Shown piece by piece: positions 44,205-54,934 of a DNA stretch of 64,000 nucleotides. The DNA comes from Halomonas gemina. GTDB taxonomy: Bacteria > Pseudomonadota > Gammaproteobacteria > Pseudomonadales > Halomonadaceae. A program made the translations under genes and the position numbers. The stretch is taken from the NCBI RefSeq assembly GCF_023554995.1, contig NZ_JAMJPK010000001.1, forward strand, positions 186,001 to 250,000, written 5' to 3'. A model generated the notes under the pieces. That model had not been told where the DNA came from. It did not search any database and saw nothing but the letters and a program-made list of their open reading frames with translations. Position 1 is the first letter of the stretch. The number at the start of each line of letters is the position of its first letter.

Positions 44205-45428
44205 CTAGCGGGTGACCAGGCTTCCCGCGTCGTCGACCTCCAGGCGGCGGTTGCGGCCGGCGAGCAGGGCGAAACCCATGCTGACGGCGATGATGCCCAG
44301 CAGGACCCGGGTCAGGGTCGCCAGCCCCACCTCGAACTGCAGCATCACGCCGACCGCCAGCGGTCCCATGGCGGCCAGGGTGTAGCCGCCCCCCTGGACC
44401 AGCCCCGAGAGCTTGCCGGCCAGGCGTGAGGTGGCGGTTCGCAGCACGATCAGGGTGAGGGCGAGGCTGAAGCCGCCGCCCTGGCCGAGCCCCAGCAGCA
44501 CCACGCCGGGCCAGCGCCAGATCGCCGGGGCCTGCAGCAGCAGCCAGAAGCCGGCGGCGACCATGCCCAGCACGATCAGCAGGGCAGGCCGCTGGTCGCT
44601 GCCCAGTCGTGCCAGCCAGGGTGCCGAGAGGGCCGAGACCAGCTGCACCATCACCGAGGCGCCCATCATCCAGCCGGCCTCGACCTCGCTGTAGCCGCGG
44701 GCCACCAGCAGGGTGGGCAGCCAGCCGAAGACGATGTAGGCCAGCGACGACTGGCTGCCCATGAACAGCATCACCTGCCAGGCCAGCGGCTGGCTCAGCA
44801 GCTCCCGGGTTGAGCCGCCGCCCCCGGGCAGGGCCGTGGCGGCGTCATGGCGCGGCATCAGTACCTGCCAGGCCACCAGGGCCACCAGTGCCAGCAGGGC
44901 CCAGCTGGCCAGCCCTGCCGGCCAGCCCCCCAGGGCATCGGCCAGGGGAATGCTCAGCCCCGCGCCCAGGGCGCCGCCGAGGCAGAGGGCCATGGTGTAG
45001 ACACCGGTCATCAGGTCGGCCCCGGCAGGCAGCTCGCGCTTGACCAGGGCCGGCAGCAGGGTGCCGCCCACGCCGATTGCGGCGCCGACCATCAGGGTGC
45101 CGGCGAACAGCGCGACGACGGCCGGCACGCCGCGCAGCAGCAGGCCGCCGGCCAGCAACAGCAGGGCGGCGGACAGAGTGTTCTCGGGGCCGAAGCGCTT
45201 GGCCAGCCAGGGGGCCAGCGGAGCGAAGATCCCCAGGCAGAGCACCGGCAGGGTGGTCAGGGCACCGATGGCCAGTGCCGAGAGCCCGGTCTCCTGCTGG
45301 ATGCGGGTGAGCACCGGGGCCAGGGTGGAGAGGGCGGGGCGCAGGTTGAGCCCCACCAGCACCATCAGGCCGATGAACAGCGCCAGTGGGCCGGCGCGGG
45401 TCGGCTGAGCCTCAGTGCCGTTCGTCAT
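44205..45428 (-). CDS. MFS transporter, CynX/NimT type
   Basis: It is 407 residues with about twelve membrane segments. The opening LVGLNLRPALSTLAPVL and the following LAPWLAKRFG are characteristic of the CynX/NimT (cyanate/nitroimidazole transporter-like) branch. Substrate is unknown. The start lies 15 bases after the stop of the upstream hypothetical gene, so they are probably in one operon. Confidence 0.85.
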   Translation of the reverse strand: MTNGTEAQPTRAGPLALFIGLMVLVGLNLRPALSTLAPVLTRIQQETGLSALAIGALTTLPVLCLGIFAPLAPWLAKRFGPENTLSAALLLLAGGLLLRGVPAVVALFAGTLMVGAAIGVGGTLLPALVKRELPAGADLMTGVYTMALCLGGALGAGLSIPLADALGGWPAGLASWALLALVALVAWQVLMPRHDAATALPGGGGSTRELLSQPLAWQVMLFMGSQSSLAYIVFGWLPTLLVARGYSEVEAGWMMGASVMVQLVSALSAPWLARLGSDQRPALLIVLGMVAAGFWLLLQAPAIWRWPGVVLLGLGQGGGFSLALTLIVLRTATSRLAGKLSGLVQGGGYTLAAMGPLAVGVMLQFEVGLATLTRVLLGIIAVSMGFALLAGRNRRLEVDDAGSLVTR

Positions 45429-45443
45429 GTTGCGCTGCGCTCA

Positions 45444-45941
45444 CTACATGTGGCGACGCAGGTCGCCTCGCACCGCGTCGAGCAGGGTGATGAATCGGGT
45501 GTCGTGGTCGCCGTCGATGCGATCGACCCGCACCACGCTGCTCATGCCGCGGTCGATGTTCAGCTGGTCGAAGATCTCCAGGGTGACCTTCTCGGCCGGC
45601 TGGGTGCCGGGCTCGATGCGGCCCTCCTCGAGGGTGAAGGTGGTCAGTAGGGTGGCACGCACGCGCGTCGAGCCGCCCTCCGCCAGCACCCGGCGCACGA
45701 ACAGCCAGCCCTCGCAGGCCAGTGCGGTGTCGCCGTGGTCACGCAGGAAGAGGGTGCGATAACTGGCACCCTCGCTGGCGCCCTTGGCGGCCATGCTGCG
45801 GTAGGCCTCGGTCATGCGGGTTGCCGAGACCTTCGACTCCTCGAGTCGCTGGCGAGCGCCGTGGTGTTCACGGTCCAGCCGGGCCTGCTGCTGAAAGGTC
45901 AGCCAGCGCCGGTAGCAGGTGACGAGATTCTTTTCATCCAT
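45444..45941 (-). CDS. Unknown cytosolic protein
   Basis: I do not recognise this 165-residue product. The N-terminal half is charged and helical (LDREHHGARQRLEESKVSATRM). The C-terminal half alternates short strands (VRATLLTTFTLEEG, KVTLEIFDQLN). It has no signal peptide or membrane segment. The start at 45941 (MDEKNLVTCYRRWL) replaces the longer frame, whose first 20 codons look like leader sequence. It is followed 15 bases later by an MFS gene. Confidence 0.65.
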   Translation of the reverse strand: MDEKNLVTCYRRWLTFQQQARLDREHHGARQRLEESKVSATRMTEAYRSMAAKGASEGASYRTLFLRDHGDTALACEGWLFVRRVLAEGGSTRVRATLLTTFTLEEGRIEPGTQPAEKVTLEIFDQLNIDRGMSSVVRVDRIDGDHDTRFITLLDAVRGDLRRHM

Positions 45942-46028
45942 GGAAGCGTTGTGCCTTGGACGGTGGAACAGGCAAGGGGGTGGCGGGCTACATTCGCACA
46001 TTCCGATGCAGCCCGCCAGTCATGCGTC

Positions 46029-47339
<1,311 letters not shown>

Positions 47340-47480
47340 GCGGTCTCCGCAGAGACGCCTCAGTCGCGCCGCGTCGATATGTGACGTGGTCAGTCCCGGG
47401 CCGAGGCGTGTAAAAGGAATCTGGCGCGGCAGGAGGGACCAGCGATCGCCGCGTGCGGGCAGTATGCCATAGTGCGTGGC

Positions 47481-48074
47481 TCAGCGCAGCCGTTTGATTT
47501 CCGCGGCGATCTGGTCGGCCACCCGATCCCAGCCCCGGCCCAGGGCGCGCACCAGGGCGGGGTAGCCGTCCTGCGCCAGCTCGACCTCCACCGCGAAGGG
47601 GGCCATGGCCAGCAGTTCGCCGCCGTCGTCGCGCAGTTGCCACTGGCCCCCGGCCACGGCCTGGCCGTCGAAGCGCCCATGGAAGCGGTCCACCTCCAGG
47701 CGCAGGACGTTGGCGGCGCTGCGACGGCTGTCGGCATCGTCCTGCATGACGCGGGTGTCGGGCAGGCGAGCGGCCAGGCGAGCGCGCAGGCCGCGCTCGA
47801 GCTGCAGGCCGAGCGGCTCCGCCCACTGGTGGTGGTTGGCCTCGTTGAGGGTGATGTCGTCGAGCTGCAGCACCAGGCCGTCGACGTCGAGGAAGCGGGC
47901 CAGTCGGGGCTGGCCGACGACCAGCCGATGCGTGGCATCTGCCCCGGCGATGCGTGGCGGGTCACCGCTGGCGTCCCCGGGCAGGGTGTACTGGCTCGGC
48001 GCCGGCCCGCTGGCGGCACAGCCGGCCAGCCACAGTGACAGGCCGGCGGCGATCAGGGCCTTGATGGGCGTCAT
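47481..48074 (-). CDS. pqiC: Outer-membrane lipoprotein PqiC
   Basis: Lipoprotein that anchors the PqiB needle at the outer membrane. It is 197 residues with a signal peptide ending in the lipobox LAGC (17-20). It has the family Y/TL region after the Cys and a DUF330-type beta-rich body. The start overlaps the pqiB stop codon by four bases. It is the last gene of pqiABC. Confidence 0.88.
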   Translation of the reverse strand: MTPIKALIAAGLSLWLAGCAASGPAPSQYTLPGDASGDPPRIAGADATHRLVVGQPRLARFLDVDGLVLQLDDITLNEANHHQWAEPLGLQLERGLRARLAARLPDTRVMQDDADSRRSAANVLRLEVDRFHGRFDGQAVAGGQWQLRDDGGELLAMAPFAVEVELAQDGYPALVRALGRGWDRVADQIAAEIKRLR

Positions 48075-49759
48075 GGTGAGCTCCCTTGGGGTTGGCGTTG
48101 CGGTGCCCTGGGCAGCGGGTCTTCGCCGTCCAGGCTGTCGAAGAGCAGGGCGCGGGGGTTGTCACGCAGGGTGCGCGCGGTGGGCTGCAGGTCGCGCAGC
48201 AGACGCTCGAGCTGCTGCAGGGTCCCGGTGAAGTCGCCGTAGGCGGCGGAATCCGGCGAGACGCCCTCGAGGGTGGCGCGCAGCTCCTCAAGGGTCTGGT
48301 TGAGGTTGCCGGGGAGCGCACGGGTGCCGGGGGCGTCGACCAGGGTGCGCACGCTGGCGGTGAGCTCGCGGACCTCGACGAGCATCGCCTCGGAGGTCGC
48401 CAGGTTGCTGTCGAGTCCCTCCAGCAGCGGTTCGAGCTCCAGGCCGTTGAGCTTGTCGAGCAGTGCGGTCACCTGGGCCTCGATCTGGGCGAAGCCGCTC
48501 GAGGTGGTGGGGAAGACGCTGCGCTCGGCGAAGGTCTCCGCGACATAGTCGCCGGCCTGGTCGCGCTGGAAGTTGAGGTCGACGAACAGCGCGCCGGTGA
48601 GCAGGCTGCCGCTCTTCAGCGAGGCCTTGAGCCCCAGCCCGAAGAGGCGCTCGAAGCGCGTGCGCCACTCCTCGAGGTCGAGTTCCTGGGAGTCGATGCC
48701 CAGGCGCTGGGGCTCGATGCGGATCAGCACCGGGATGGCGAAGTTCGAGCGGGAGTCCGGCTGGGGGGCGGTGAAGTTCCAGGGCACCGCCGCTACCGTG
48801 CCGATGCGCACGCCGCGGAACTCCACCGGGGCGCCCCGCGAGAGGCCGCGCACCGTGTCCTCCACCAGCAGCACGTATTCCAGGTAGCGATTGAAGGTCC
48901 CCTGGCGGGCGCTCTCCTCGTCGGGGTAGAGGCTGAAGGTAGCGTCGGCCTCCACCGCCATGCCGCGGGGCAGGTCCTCCGGCACGCCGAAGGTCACGCC
49001 GCCGCCGAGCAGCGTCTCCAGGGAGTCGATGTTGACCCGGAAGCCCTCGGAGTCCAGGCGCAGGTCGAAACCGCTGGCCGACCAGAAGCGGGTGCTGTCG
49101 GTCACCAGGTCGTGGTAGGGGCTCTCGATGAAGATGCGGTGGTGCATGCGTTGGGTCGCGGCATCGAAGCGGGCCTCCTCGACCCGGCCGACGATGAGGC
49201 CCTGGTAGGTGACCGGGTCGCCCACGTTCAGCGAGTTGCCCAGCTGGCTGACCAGGTTGATGCGCAGCCCCTCCGCCCCGGCCGGCGAGACCGGCGGCTG
49301 GTCGCTGACCTCGAACTCCCGCGTGTCGATCTCGCTCTGGCCCGGCTCGAGCTGGATGTAGGCGCCGGAAAGCACGGTGCCCAGGCCGCTGATGCCCTCG
49401 CGGCCGATGCGTGGCTTGACCACCCAGAAACGGCTGTCCTCGACCAGCATGGCGTCGGTGTCGGGGCTCATGCGCGCGGTGATCACCGCCCGGGAGAGGT
49501 CATCCGAGAGATGGACCCGCTCGACCCGTCCGACCTCGACGTTGCGGGTCTTGATCAGGGTGCTGCCCGCCTCGATGCCCTCGGCGCTGTCCATGACCAG
49601 GGTGATCTGCGGGCCGCGACTGCGGTAGTTGTCGTAGACCAGCCAGGCGCCGATCAGGAGCGCCACCAGGGGCACGATCCAGATCGGCGAGAGCCGGGCC
49701 TGGGGCGTGGCACGGGCGCGGTGGCTGTCCCGGTCGGGCGCATCGGGGGTCTCGGTCAT
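48071..49759 (-). CDS. pqiB: Intermembrane transport protein PqiB
   Basis: Inner-membrane-anchored protein with MCE/MlaD domains that stack into a periplasm-spanning tube for lipid transport. It is 562 residues. One membrane segment is near residues 22-42 (LSPIWIVPLVALLIGAWLVY). Three MCE domains follow, visible at ITLVMDSAEGIEAGSTLIKTRNVEVG (short: GIEAGSTLIKTRNVEVG), at LGNSLNVGDPVTYQGLIVG and at LSRGAPVEFRGVRIG. A C-terminal helical needle region follows. It overlaps pqiA and pqiC by four bases each. Confidence 0.93.
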   Translation of the reverse strand: MTETPDAPDRDSHRARATPQARLSPIWIVPLVALLIGAWLVYDNYRSRGPQITLVMDSAEGIEAGSTLIKTRNVEVGRVERVHLSDDLSRAVITARMSPDTDAMLVEDSRFWVVKPRIGREGISGLGTVLSGAYIQLEPGQSEIDTREFEVSDQPPVSPAGAEGLRINLVSQLGNSLNVGDPVTYQGLIVGRVEEARFDAATQRMHHRIFIESPYHDLVTDSTRFWSASGFDLRLDSEGFRVNIDSLETLLGGGVTFGVPEDLPRGMAVEADATFSLYPDEESARQGTFNRYLEYVLLVEDTVRGLSRGAPVEFRGVRIGTVAAVPWNFTAPQPDSRSNFAIPVLIRIEPQRLGIDSQELDLEEWRTRFERLFGLGLKASLKSGSLLTGALFVDLNFQRDQAGDYVAETFAERSVFPTTSSGFAQIEAQVTALLDKLNGLELEPLLEGLDSNLATSEAMLVEVRELTASVRTLVDAPGTRALPGNLNQTLEELRATLEGVSPDSAAYGDFTGTLQQLERLLRDLQPTARTLRDNPRALLFDSLDGEDPLPRAPQRQPQGSSP

Positions 49760-51105
49760 CGCGGGCTTCCTTGTGCGGGGCGGGACTCACGCGGCAGGGG
49801 CGTGTCCCAGAGCAGTCTCGGGTCGAAGGTCATGGCGGCGAGCATGGTACTGACCACCACGGCCCCGAAGGCCAGGGCGGCGGGGCCCGGGGTGATCGAC
49901 ATCAGCGCACCGGCGCGGATCAGCGCCACCAGGATCGCCACCACGAAGACATCGACCATCGACCAGCGGCCGATGAACTCGGTGAGACGGTAGAGGCGGG
50001 TGCGGGTCGCGGCATTGAGCTCATCGCTGCGCTTGACCACCAGGCACAGCCAGGCCAAGGCCACCAGCTTGCCCACCGGCACGATCACGCTGGCCACGAA
50101 GATCACCACGGCCACCGGCCAGGAACCCATCTGGATCAGCTCCACGACCCCGCCGATGATGGTGGAGGGGCTGGCATGCCCCAGGCTGGTGGTGGTCATG
50201 ATCGGGTAGAGGTTGGCCGGCAGGTACATCACCGTGGCGGCGGCCAGCAGCGCCCAGGTGCGCTGCAGGCTGTGGGGCAGGCGCGCATGCAGGCCCTCGC
50301 CGCAGCGTCGGCAGCGCCCGTGACCGTCGCTCTCCAGGCGGTTGACCAGCCCGCAGGTGGCGCAGCCGGCCAGGCCCTGGGGGGCGGCGGGTTCGCCGGT
50401 GCGTGCACCCGTCGGGGCGAGGGGCTCACCGGCCAGCGAGAACCACAGCCAGTCGGCGTCCAGCGACTGGGTGGTGGCCAGCAGCAGCAGGGCGAAGGCA
50501 CAGAAGGCCCAGAAGGAGGTGCCCAGCTCGATTTCGGCCATGCCGGCGATCTTGATCAGGCTCACCAGGGCGCCGACGATGAAGACGTCGGCCATCATCC
50601 AGGGGTGCAGGTGGGACAGCGAACGGGCGATGCTGCGGCTGGCCGCCAGCGGGACCTGGCGCAGCAGGCCGAGCTGCAGCCAGACCACCCCGGCGAGGTA
50701 GACGGCGGGCAGCACGGCGATGGTCAGCAGCACGGCGATGGCCACCAGCGGCTGGTCGAAGCCGATCAGGGTGGTGGCGGTCTGGGAGAGCTCGATGCGG
50801 TTGCCGATGCCGCCGACGCTGAAGCTGACGAAGGGAAAGGAGACCGCCAGTGCCAGCGCTACCAGGGCGGCCAGGGCCAGCGCCATGCTGCGCTGGGCCG
50901 GGCGGTGATGGCGGCTGGCCAGGGTATGGCCGCAGCGCGGACAGTCGGCCTTCTCACCGGGGTGCAGCGGCGGCAGCGCCACCAGCCAGTCGCACTCGTG
51001 ACAGGCCCGCAAGCGCCGCCGCGAGGTGCGCGTCTCCGGTGGCGAGCGATCCACCAGCGGTTCTCCCCGGGGCAGGGCGGGGGCGCGAAAGGCGAGCCTG
51101 GGCAC
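49756..51105 (-). CDS. pqiA: PqiA family inner-membrane protein
   Basis: Integral membrane partner of PqiB. It is 449 residues with two tandem PqiA domains. Each has a zinc-ribbon pair: CHECDW with CPRCG, and CATCG with CRRCG. Each is followed by about four membrane segments (eight in total). The start is a GTG at 51105 with AGGAG eleven bases upstream; no ATG in frame fits better. E. coli PqiA is 417 residues. It is the first gene of the operon and divergent from the antiporter. Confidence 0.9.
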   Translation of the reverse strand: MPRLAFRAPALPRGEPLVDRSPPETRTSRRRLRACHECDWLVALPPLHPGEKADCPRCGHTLASRHHRPAQRSMALALAALVALALAVSFPFVSFSVGGIGNRIELSQTATTLIGFDQPLVAIAVLLTIAVLPAVYLAGVVWLQLGLLRQVPLAASRSIARSLSHLHPWMMADVFIVGALVSLIKIAGMAEIELGTSFWAFCAFALLLLATTQSLDADWLWFSLAGEPLAPTGARTGEPAAPQGLAGCATCGLVNRLESDGHGRCRRCGEGLHARLPHSLQRTWALLAAATVMYLPANLYPIMTTTSLGHASPSTIIGGVVELIQMGSWPVAVVIFVASVIVPVGKLVALAWLCLVVKRSDELNAATRTRLYRLTEFIGRWSMVDVFVVAILVALIRAGALMSITPGPAALAFGAVVVSTMLAAMTFDPRLLWDTPLPRESRPAQGSPR

Positions 51106-51214
51106 CGCGATGGGGTCTCCTCATGACGGCAATATCAGAAAAGCCAGTGTGGCACGTTGACGCAAGCGACACCATATACAAACATGCGGGCCTGAATGTT
51201 CCCGAGGAGACGAC

Positions 51215-52201
51215 ATGTTACTTCCCGCCGTGGCAGTGTTGGCAGGCCTGGTCCTGCTGGTGTGGAGCGCCGAGCGCTTCGTCGACGGGGCGGCGGCGAC
51301 CTCCGCCCGGTTGGGGCTGTCGCCGCTGCTGATCGGCATGCTGGTGATCGGCTTCGGCACCTCGGCCCCTGAGCTGGTGGTCTCCGCCCTGGCGGCCGGG
51401 CAGGGCAACCCCGGTCTGGCGCTGGGCAACGCCTATGGCTCCAACATCGCCAACATCGGCCTGATCCTGGGCCTGGTGGCGCTGATCTCGCCACTGGCGG
51501 TGCACTCCGGGGTGGTGCGTCGCGAGCTGCCGGTGCTGGGTGGCGTGACCCTGCTCTCCGCCCTGCTGCTGTGGGGCGGCGTGATCAGTCGCCTCGAGGC
51601 CATCCTTCTGCTGGTGCTGCTGGCCGCCTTCATCGGCGTCTCCATCTATCTGGGGCTGCGCGATGGCAGCGATCCCCTCTCCGGCGATACCGAGGAGAGC
51701 CTGGCGGTGCACCCCATGTCGCTGAAGACCGGCCTGGCGTGGACGGGTATCGGCCTCGTACTGTTGGTGGTCAGCTCGCGCATCCTGGTGTGGGGCGCGG
51801 TGGCCATCGCCGAGGGCTTCGGCGTCAGCGACCTGGTGATCGGGCTGACCGTGGTGGCGGTGGGCACCTCGCTGCCAGAGCTGGCCTCCTCGATCAGTGC
51901 CCTGCGTCGCCGCGAGCATGACCTGGTGCTGGGCAACGTGGTCGGCTCCAACCTCTTCAACACCCTGGGCGTGGTGGGCCTGGCCGGGGTGATCGCGCCC
52001 ATCGAGGCCGGTCGCGAGGTGCTGCTGCGCGACTGGAGCCTGATGATGGCGATGACGGTGATCATGGCGGTCTTCGCCATGGGCTGGCGGGGCCGCGAGG
52101 GCCGCATCAACCGGGCCGAGGGCGCCGCCCTGCTGGCCATGTTCCTCGGCTATACCGCCTACATGGTCAGCATGGTCATCCGGGGCGGCATGGCGGGGTG
52201 A
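51215..52201 (+). CDS. Calcium/sodium antiporter, CaCA family
   Basis: It is 328 residues with about ten membrane segments and the two inverted alpha repeats of the family: GFGTSAPELVVSALAAG with GNAYGSNIANIG, and AVGTSLPELASSISA with GNVVGSNLFNTLG. These hold the ion-coordinating Glu residues. It resembles E. coli YrbG. It may exchange Ca2+ for Na+ or H+. Confidence 0.93.
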   Translation: MLLPAVAVLAGLVLLVWSAERFVDGAAATSARLGLSPLLIGMLVIGFGTSAPELVVSALAAGQGNPGLALGNAYGSNIANIGLILGLVALISPLAVHSGVVRRELPVLGGVTLLSALLLWGGVISRLEAILLLVLLAAFIGVSIYLGLRDGSDPLSGDTEESLAVHPMSLKTGLAWTGIGLVLLVVSSRILVWGAVAIAEGFGVSDLVIGLTVVAVGTSLPELASSISALRRREHDLVLGNVVGSNLFNTLGVVGLAGVIAPIEAGREVLLRDWSLMMAMTVIMAVFAMGWRGREGRINRAEGAALLAMFLGYTAYMVSMVIRGGMAG

Positions 52202-52515
52202 GCCCGGCGCGAAAGTGTGCCCCCTCTGCGACACTGCGACACAGGATGTCGGTCCAACTTTCCTGCCGTTACCGGGTCATTAAGAGTAGGATTATGAAAA
52301 GTACAGAATAAGTTTAAGCCTAAAAGTTCTTGCCGGCGCATTTCCTATGCGCGAATCGATGATCTGGCGGGCAAGCTTATACTGTCACTGGTGTCCAGGT
52401 GGAATGCGTCACGGCAGGCCCGAGAGGGGCCGGCCGAAGGCACAACACGCACCGGAGCGTGCACCCGCATCCCTTGCGACGTATCTGAGTCCATCGCTGT
52501 CATGAGGCTTGCGTC
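52202..52515. other. Gene-free region before cydA
   Basis: These 314 bases are AT-rich between about 52255 and 52335, unlike the surroundings. A short hairpin GCGCAT-TTCCT-ATGCGC lies at 52336-52352. TATACT at 52378-52383 is the best candidate -10 element for cydA but has only a weak -35. That would give a leader of about 130 bases. I saw no FNR/ANR-type TTGAT-N4-ATCAA site and no coding frame. Confidence 0.5.
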
Positions 52516-53925
52516 ATGGAACTGGATCCTCTCCTGCTGTCACGACTGCAGTTCGCCTTCGTGGTCGCCTTCCACGCCATCTTCCCGGTGTTCACCATCG
52601 GTCTGGCGTCCTATATCGCCCTGCTCAATGGGCTGTTCTTCAAGACCGACAATCCGGCATGGGACCGCCTGGCGCTGTTCTGGACCAAGGTCTTTGCCGT
52701 GGTATTCGGCATGGGCGTGGTCTCCGGAATCGTGATGTCGTTCCAGTTCGGTACCAACTGGAGCAACTTCTCCCAGGCGGCATCGAACTTCCTCGGTCCT
52801 GTGCTCAGCTACGAGGTGGTCACCGCCTTCTTCCTCGAGGCCGCCTTCCTCGGGGTGCTGCTCTTCGGGCGCGGCAAGGTGCCCCAGGGCGTCCATCTCT
52901 TCGCCGCCATCATGGTGGCCACCGGGACCTTCATCTCCTCGTTCTGGATCCTCTCGGCCAACAGCTGGATGCAGACCCCGGCCGGCGTCGAGCTGATCGA
53001 CGGCCGCTTCCACGTCACCTCCTGGAGCGAGGCGATCTTCAATCCCTCCTTCTGGTATCGCTTCTGGCACATGGTGCTGGCCTCGTTCCTGACCGGCGGC
53101 TTCGTGGTGGCCGGGGTCAGCGCCTGGTACCTGCTCATCCGGCGCGACGTCGAGGCCAATCGCAAGGCGCTCTCCATGTGCCTGTGGCTGTTGCTGGTAC
53201 TGACGCCGGCCCAGGCGGTGCTGGGGGACTTCCACGGCCTCAATACCCTGGAGCACCAGCCGACCAAGGTCGCCGCCATGGAGGGCAACTGGGAGCGCAG
53301 CACCAACGTGCCGCTGCTGCTCTTCGCCTGGCCCGACCAGGAGGCACAGCAGAACCGCTTCGAGGTCGGTATCCCGAGCCTCGCCAGCCTGATCCTCACC
53401 CACCATGCCGACGGCGAGGTGCCGGGCATCAGCGAGGTGCCGCCCGAGGAGCAGCCGCCAGTATGGCTGGTGTTCTGGTCCTTCCGGGTGATGGTCGGCA
53501 TCGGGCTCGCCATGATCGTCGTCTCCCTGGCGGGGCTCTGGTTGCGCCGCGGCGGACGGGTCTTCGCGCATCGCGGCTTCCTGCAGCTGATGAGGGTGAT
53601 GACGGTGACGCCCTTCATCGCGGTGCTCGCGGGCTGGGTCGTCACCGAGGCCGGCCGGGCGCCCTGGGTGGTCTACGGCATGATGACCCATGCCGAGGGG
53701 CTGACGCCGTCGCTCACCGGCGGCATGGCGCTGTTCACCCTGGTCGGCTATATCGCCGTCTATGCGGTGGTGTTCTGGGCCGGGGTCTACTACCTGACCC
53801 GTGTGGTACGCCAGGGCATGCTGCCCGAAGCGCCGCATGACCACGAGGTGGAGCGGCCCAAGCGTCCGCTGTCGGCCGCCCATGTGCCCTTCGACGACGC
53901 CTCTCGCCAACCGGGAAGGAGCTGA
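52516..53925 (+). CDS. cydA: Cytochrome bd-type quinol oxidase subunit I, cyanide-insensitive type
   Basis: Haem-bearing subunit of the bd oxidase, which reduces O2 with quinol. It is 469 residues. H20 in FVVAFHAIFPVF matches the high-spin haem ligand, and YRFWHMVLASF holds a low-spin haem ligand. The quinol-binding segment AAMEGNWE is present. The Q-loop after it is short, as in CioA of Pseudomonas. The stop codon is three bases before cydB. Confidence 0.94.
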   Translation: MELDPLLLSRLQFAFVVAFHAIFPVFTIGLASYIALLNGLFFKTDNPAWDRLALFWTKVFAVVFGMGVVSGIVMSFQFGTNWSNFSQAASNFLGPVLSYEVVTAFFLEAAFLGVLLFGRGKVPQGVHLFAAIMVATGTFISSFWILSANSWMQTPAGVELIDGRFHVTSWSEAIFNPSFWYRFWHMVLASFLTGGFVVAGVSAWYLLIRRDVEANRKALSMCLWLLLVLTPAQAVLGDFHGLNTLEHQPTKVAAMEGNWERSTNVPLLLFAWPDQEAQQNRFEVGIPSLASLILTHHADGEVPGISEVPPEEQPPVWLVFWSFRVMVGIGLAMIVVSLAGLWLRRGGRVFAHRGFLQLMRVMTVTPFIAVLAGWVVTEAGRAPWVVYGMMTHAEGLTPSLTGGMALFTLVGYIAVYAVVFWAGVYYLTRVVRQGMLPEAPHDHEVERPKRPLSAAHVPFDDASRQPGRS

Positions 53926-53928
53926 ACC

Positions 53929-54930
53929 ATGGAAGCATTCGACCTGACCCTGATCTGGGCCCTGATCATCGGCTTCGGGGTGATCATGTACGTGCTGATG
54001 GACGGCTTCGACCTGGGCGTGGGGATCCTCTTCCCCTTCGCCCCGGACGAGGAGGCCCGGGATGTCATGATGAACTCGGTAGCGCCGGTGTGGGACGGCA
54101 ACGAGACCTGGCTGGTGCTCGGTGGCGCGGGCCTGCTGGGGGCCTTCCCGCTGGTCTACTCGGTGTTCCTGCCGGCGCTCTACATCGGGGTCTTCCTGAT
54201 GTTGGCCGGCCTGATCTTCCGCGGCATCGCCTTCGAGTTCCGCTTCAAGTCCCACCGCAACCGCCGCTGGTGGAACCGCGCCTTCTGCTGGGGCTCAGCC
54301 GTGGCGTCCTTCGCCCAGGGGGTGGTGGTGGGCGCCTACATTCAGGGCTTCGCCGTGGAGGACTTCGTCTACGTGGGGGGACCGCTGGACTGGCTGACGC
54401 CCTTCAGCGTGCTCACCGGCCTGGGGCTGATGGCCGGCTACGCCCTGCTCGGGGCCACCTGGCTGATCATGAAGACCGAGGGGGCGGTCCAGGCCTGGTC
54501 CTACCGGCTCGCGCCGCGCCTGCTGCTGGCGGTGCTGGGGGTGTTCGCGATCATCAGCGTCTGGACCCCGTTCGTCGATGCCGGTGTCCGCGAGCGCTGG
54601 TTCGGCCACCTGCATCTGATCTGGGTCTTCCCGGTACTGGCGCTGGCCTGTGCGGCGCTGCTGTGGCGTGCCGTCAGCCAGCGCCGGGAGGGGCAGCCCT
54701 TCATCGCCACCCTGGGCCTGTTCCTCTTCACCTACCTGGGGCTGTTGGTGAGCAAGTGGCCGGTGATCGTGCCGCCCGACTACACGATCTGGGATGCCGC
54801 CTCGGATCCGGGCTCGCAGCTCTTCCTCCTGATCGGGGTGCTGTTCGTGATCCCCATCGTGCTGGCCTATACCGCCTGGACCTACTGGGTGTTCCGCGGC
54901 AAGGTGCGACCCGGCGAGGGGTACCACTAA
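53929..54930 (+). CDS. cydB: Cytochrome bd-type quinol oxidase subunit II
   Basis: Membrane subunit that pairs with CydA. It is 333 residues with about eight or nine membrane segments. Landmarks are MDGFDLGVGIL near the N-terminus, GNETWLVLGGAGLLGAFP (short: WDGNETWLVLGG) and a C-terminal YTAWTYWVFRGKV. It lies between cydA and cydD with gaps of three and four bases, so no CydX-type small subunit is encoded between them. Confidence 0.94.
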   Translation: MEAFDLTLIWALIIGFGVIMYVLMDGFDLGVGILFPFAPDEEARDVMMNSVAPVWDGNETWLVLGGAGLLGAFPLVYSVFLPALYIGVFLMLAGLIFRGIAFEFRFKSHRNRRWWNRAFCWGSAVASFAQGVVVGAYIQGFAVEDFVYVGGPLDWLTPFSVLTGLGLMAGYALLGATWLIMKTEGAVQAWSYRLAPRLLLAVLGVFAIISVWTPFVDAGVRERWFGHLHLIWVFPVLALACAALLWRAVSQRREGQPFIATLGLFLFTYLGLLVSKWPVIVPPDYTIWDAASDPGSQLFLLIGVLFVIPIVLAYTAWTYWVFRGKVRPGEGYH

Positions 54931-54934
54931 GCCG

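Noticed and set aside
51157..51182. TTGACG and TATACA as a promoter for the antiporter
   Set aside because: The elements are only 12 bases apart, too close for a sigma-70 promoter, and no better pair was found.
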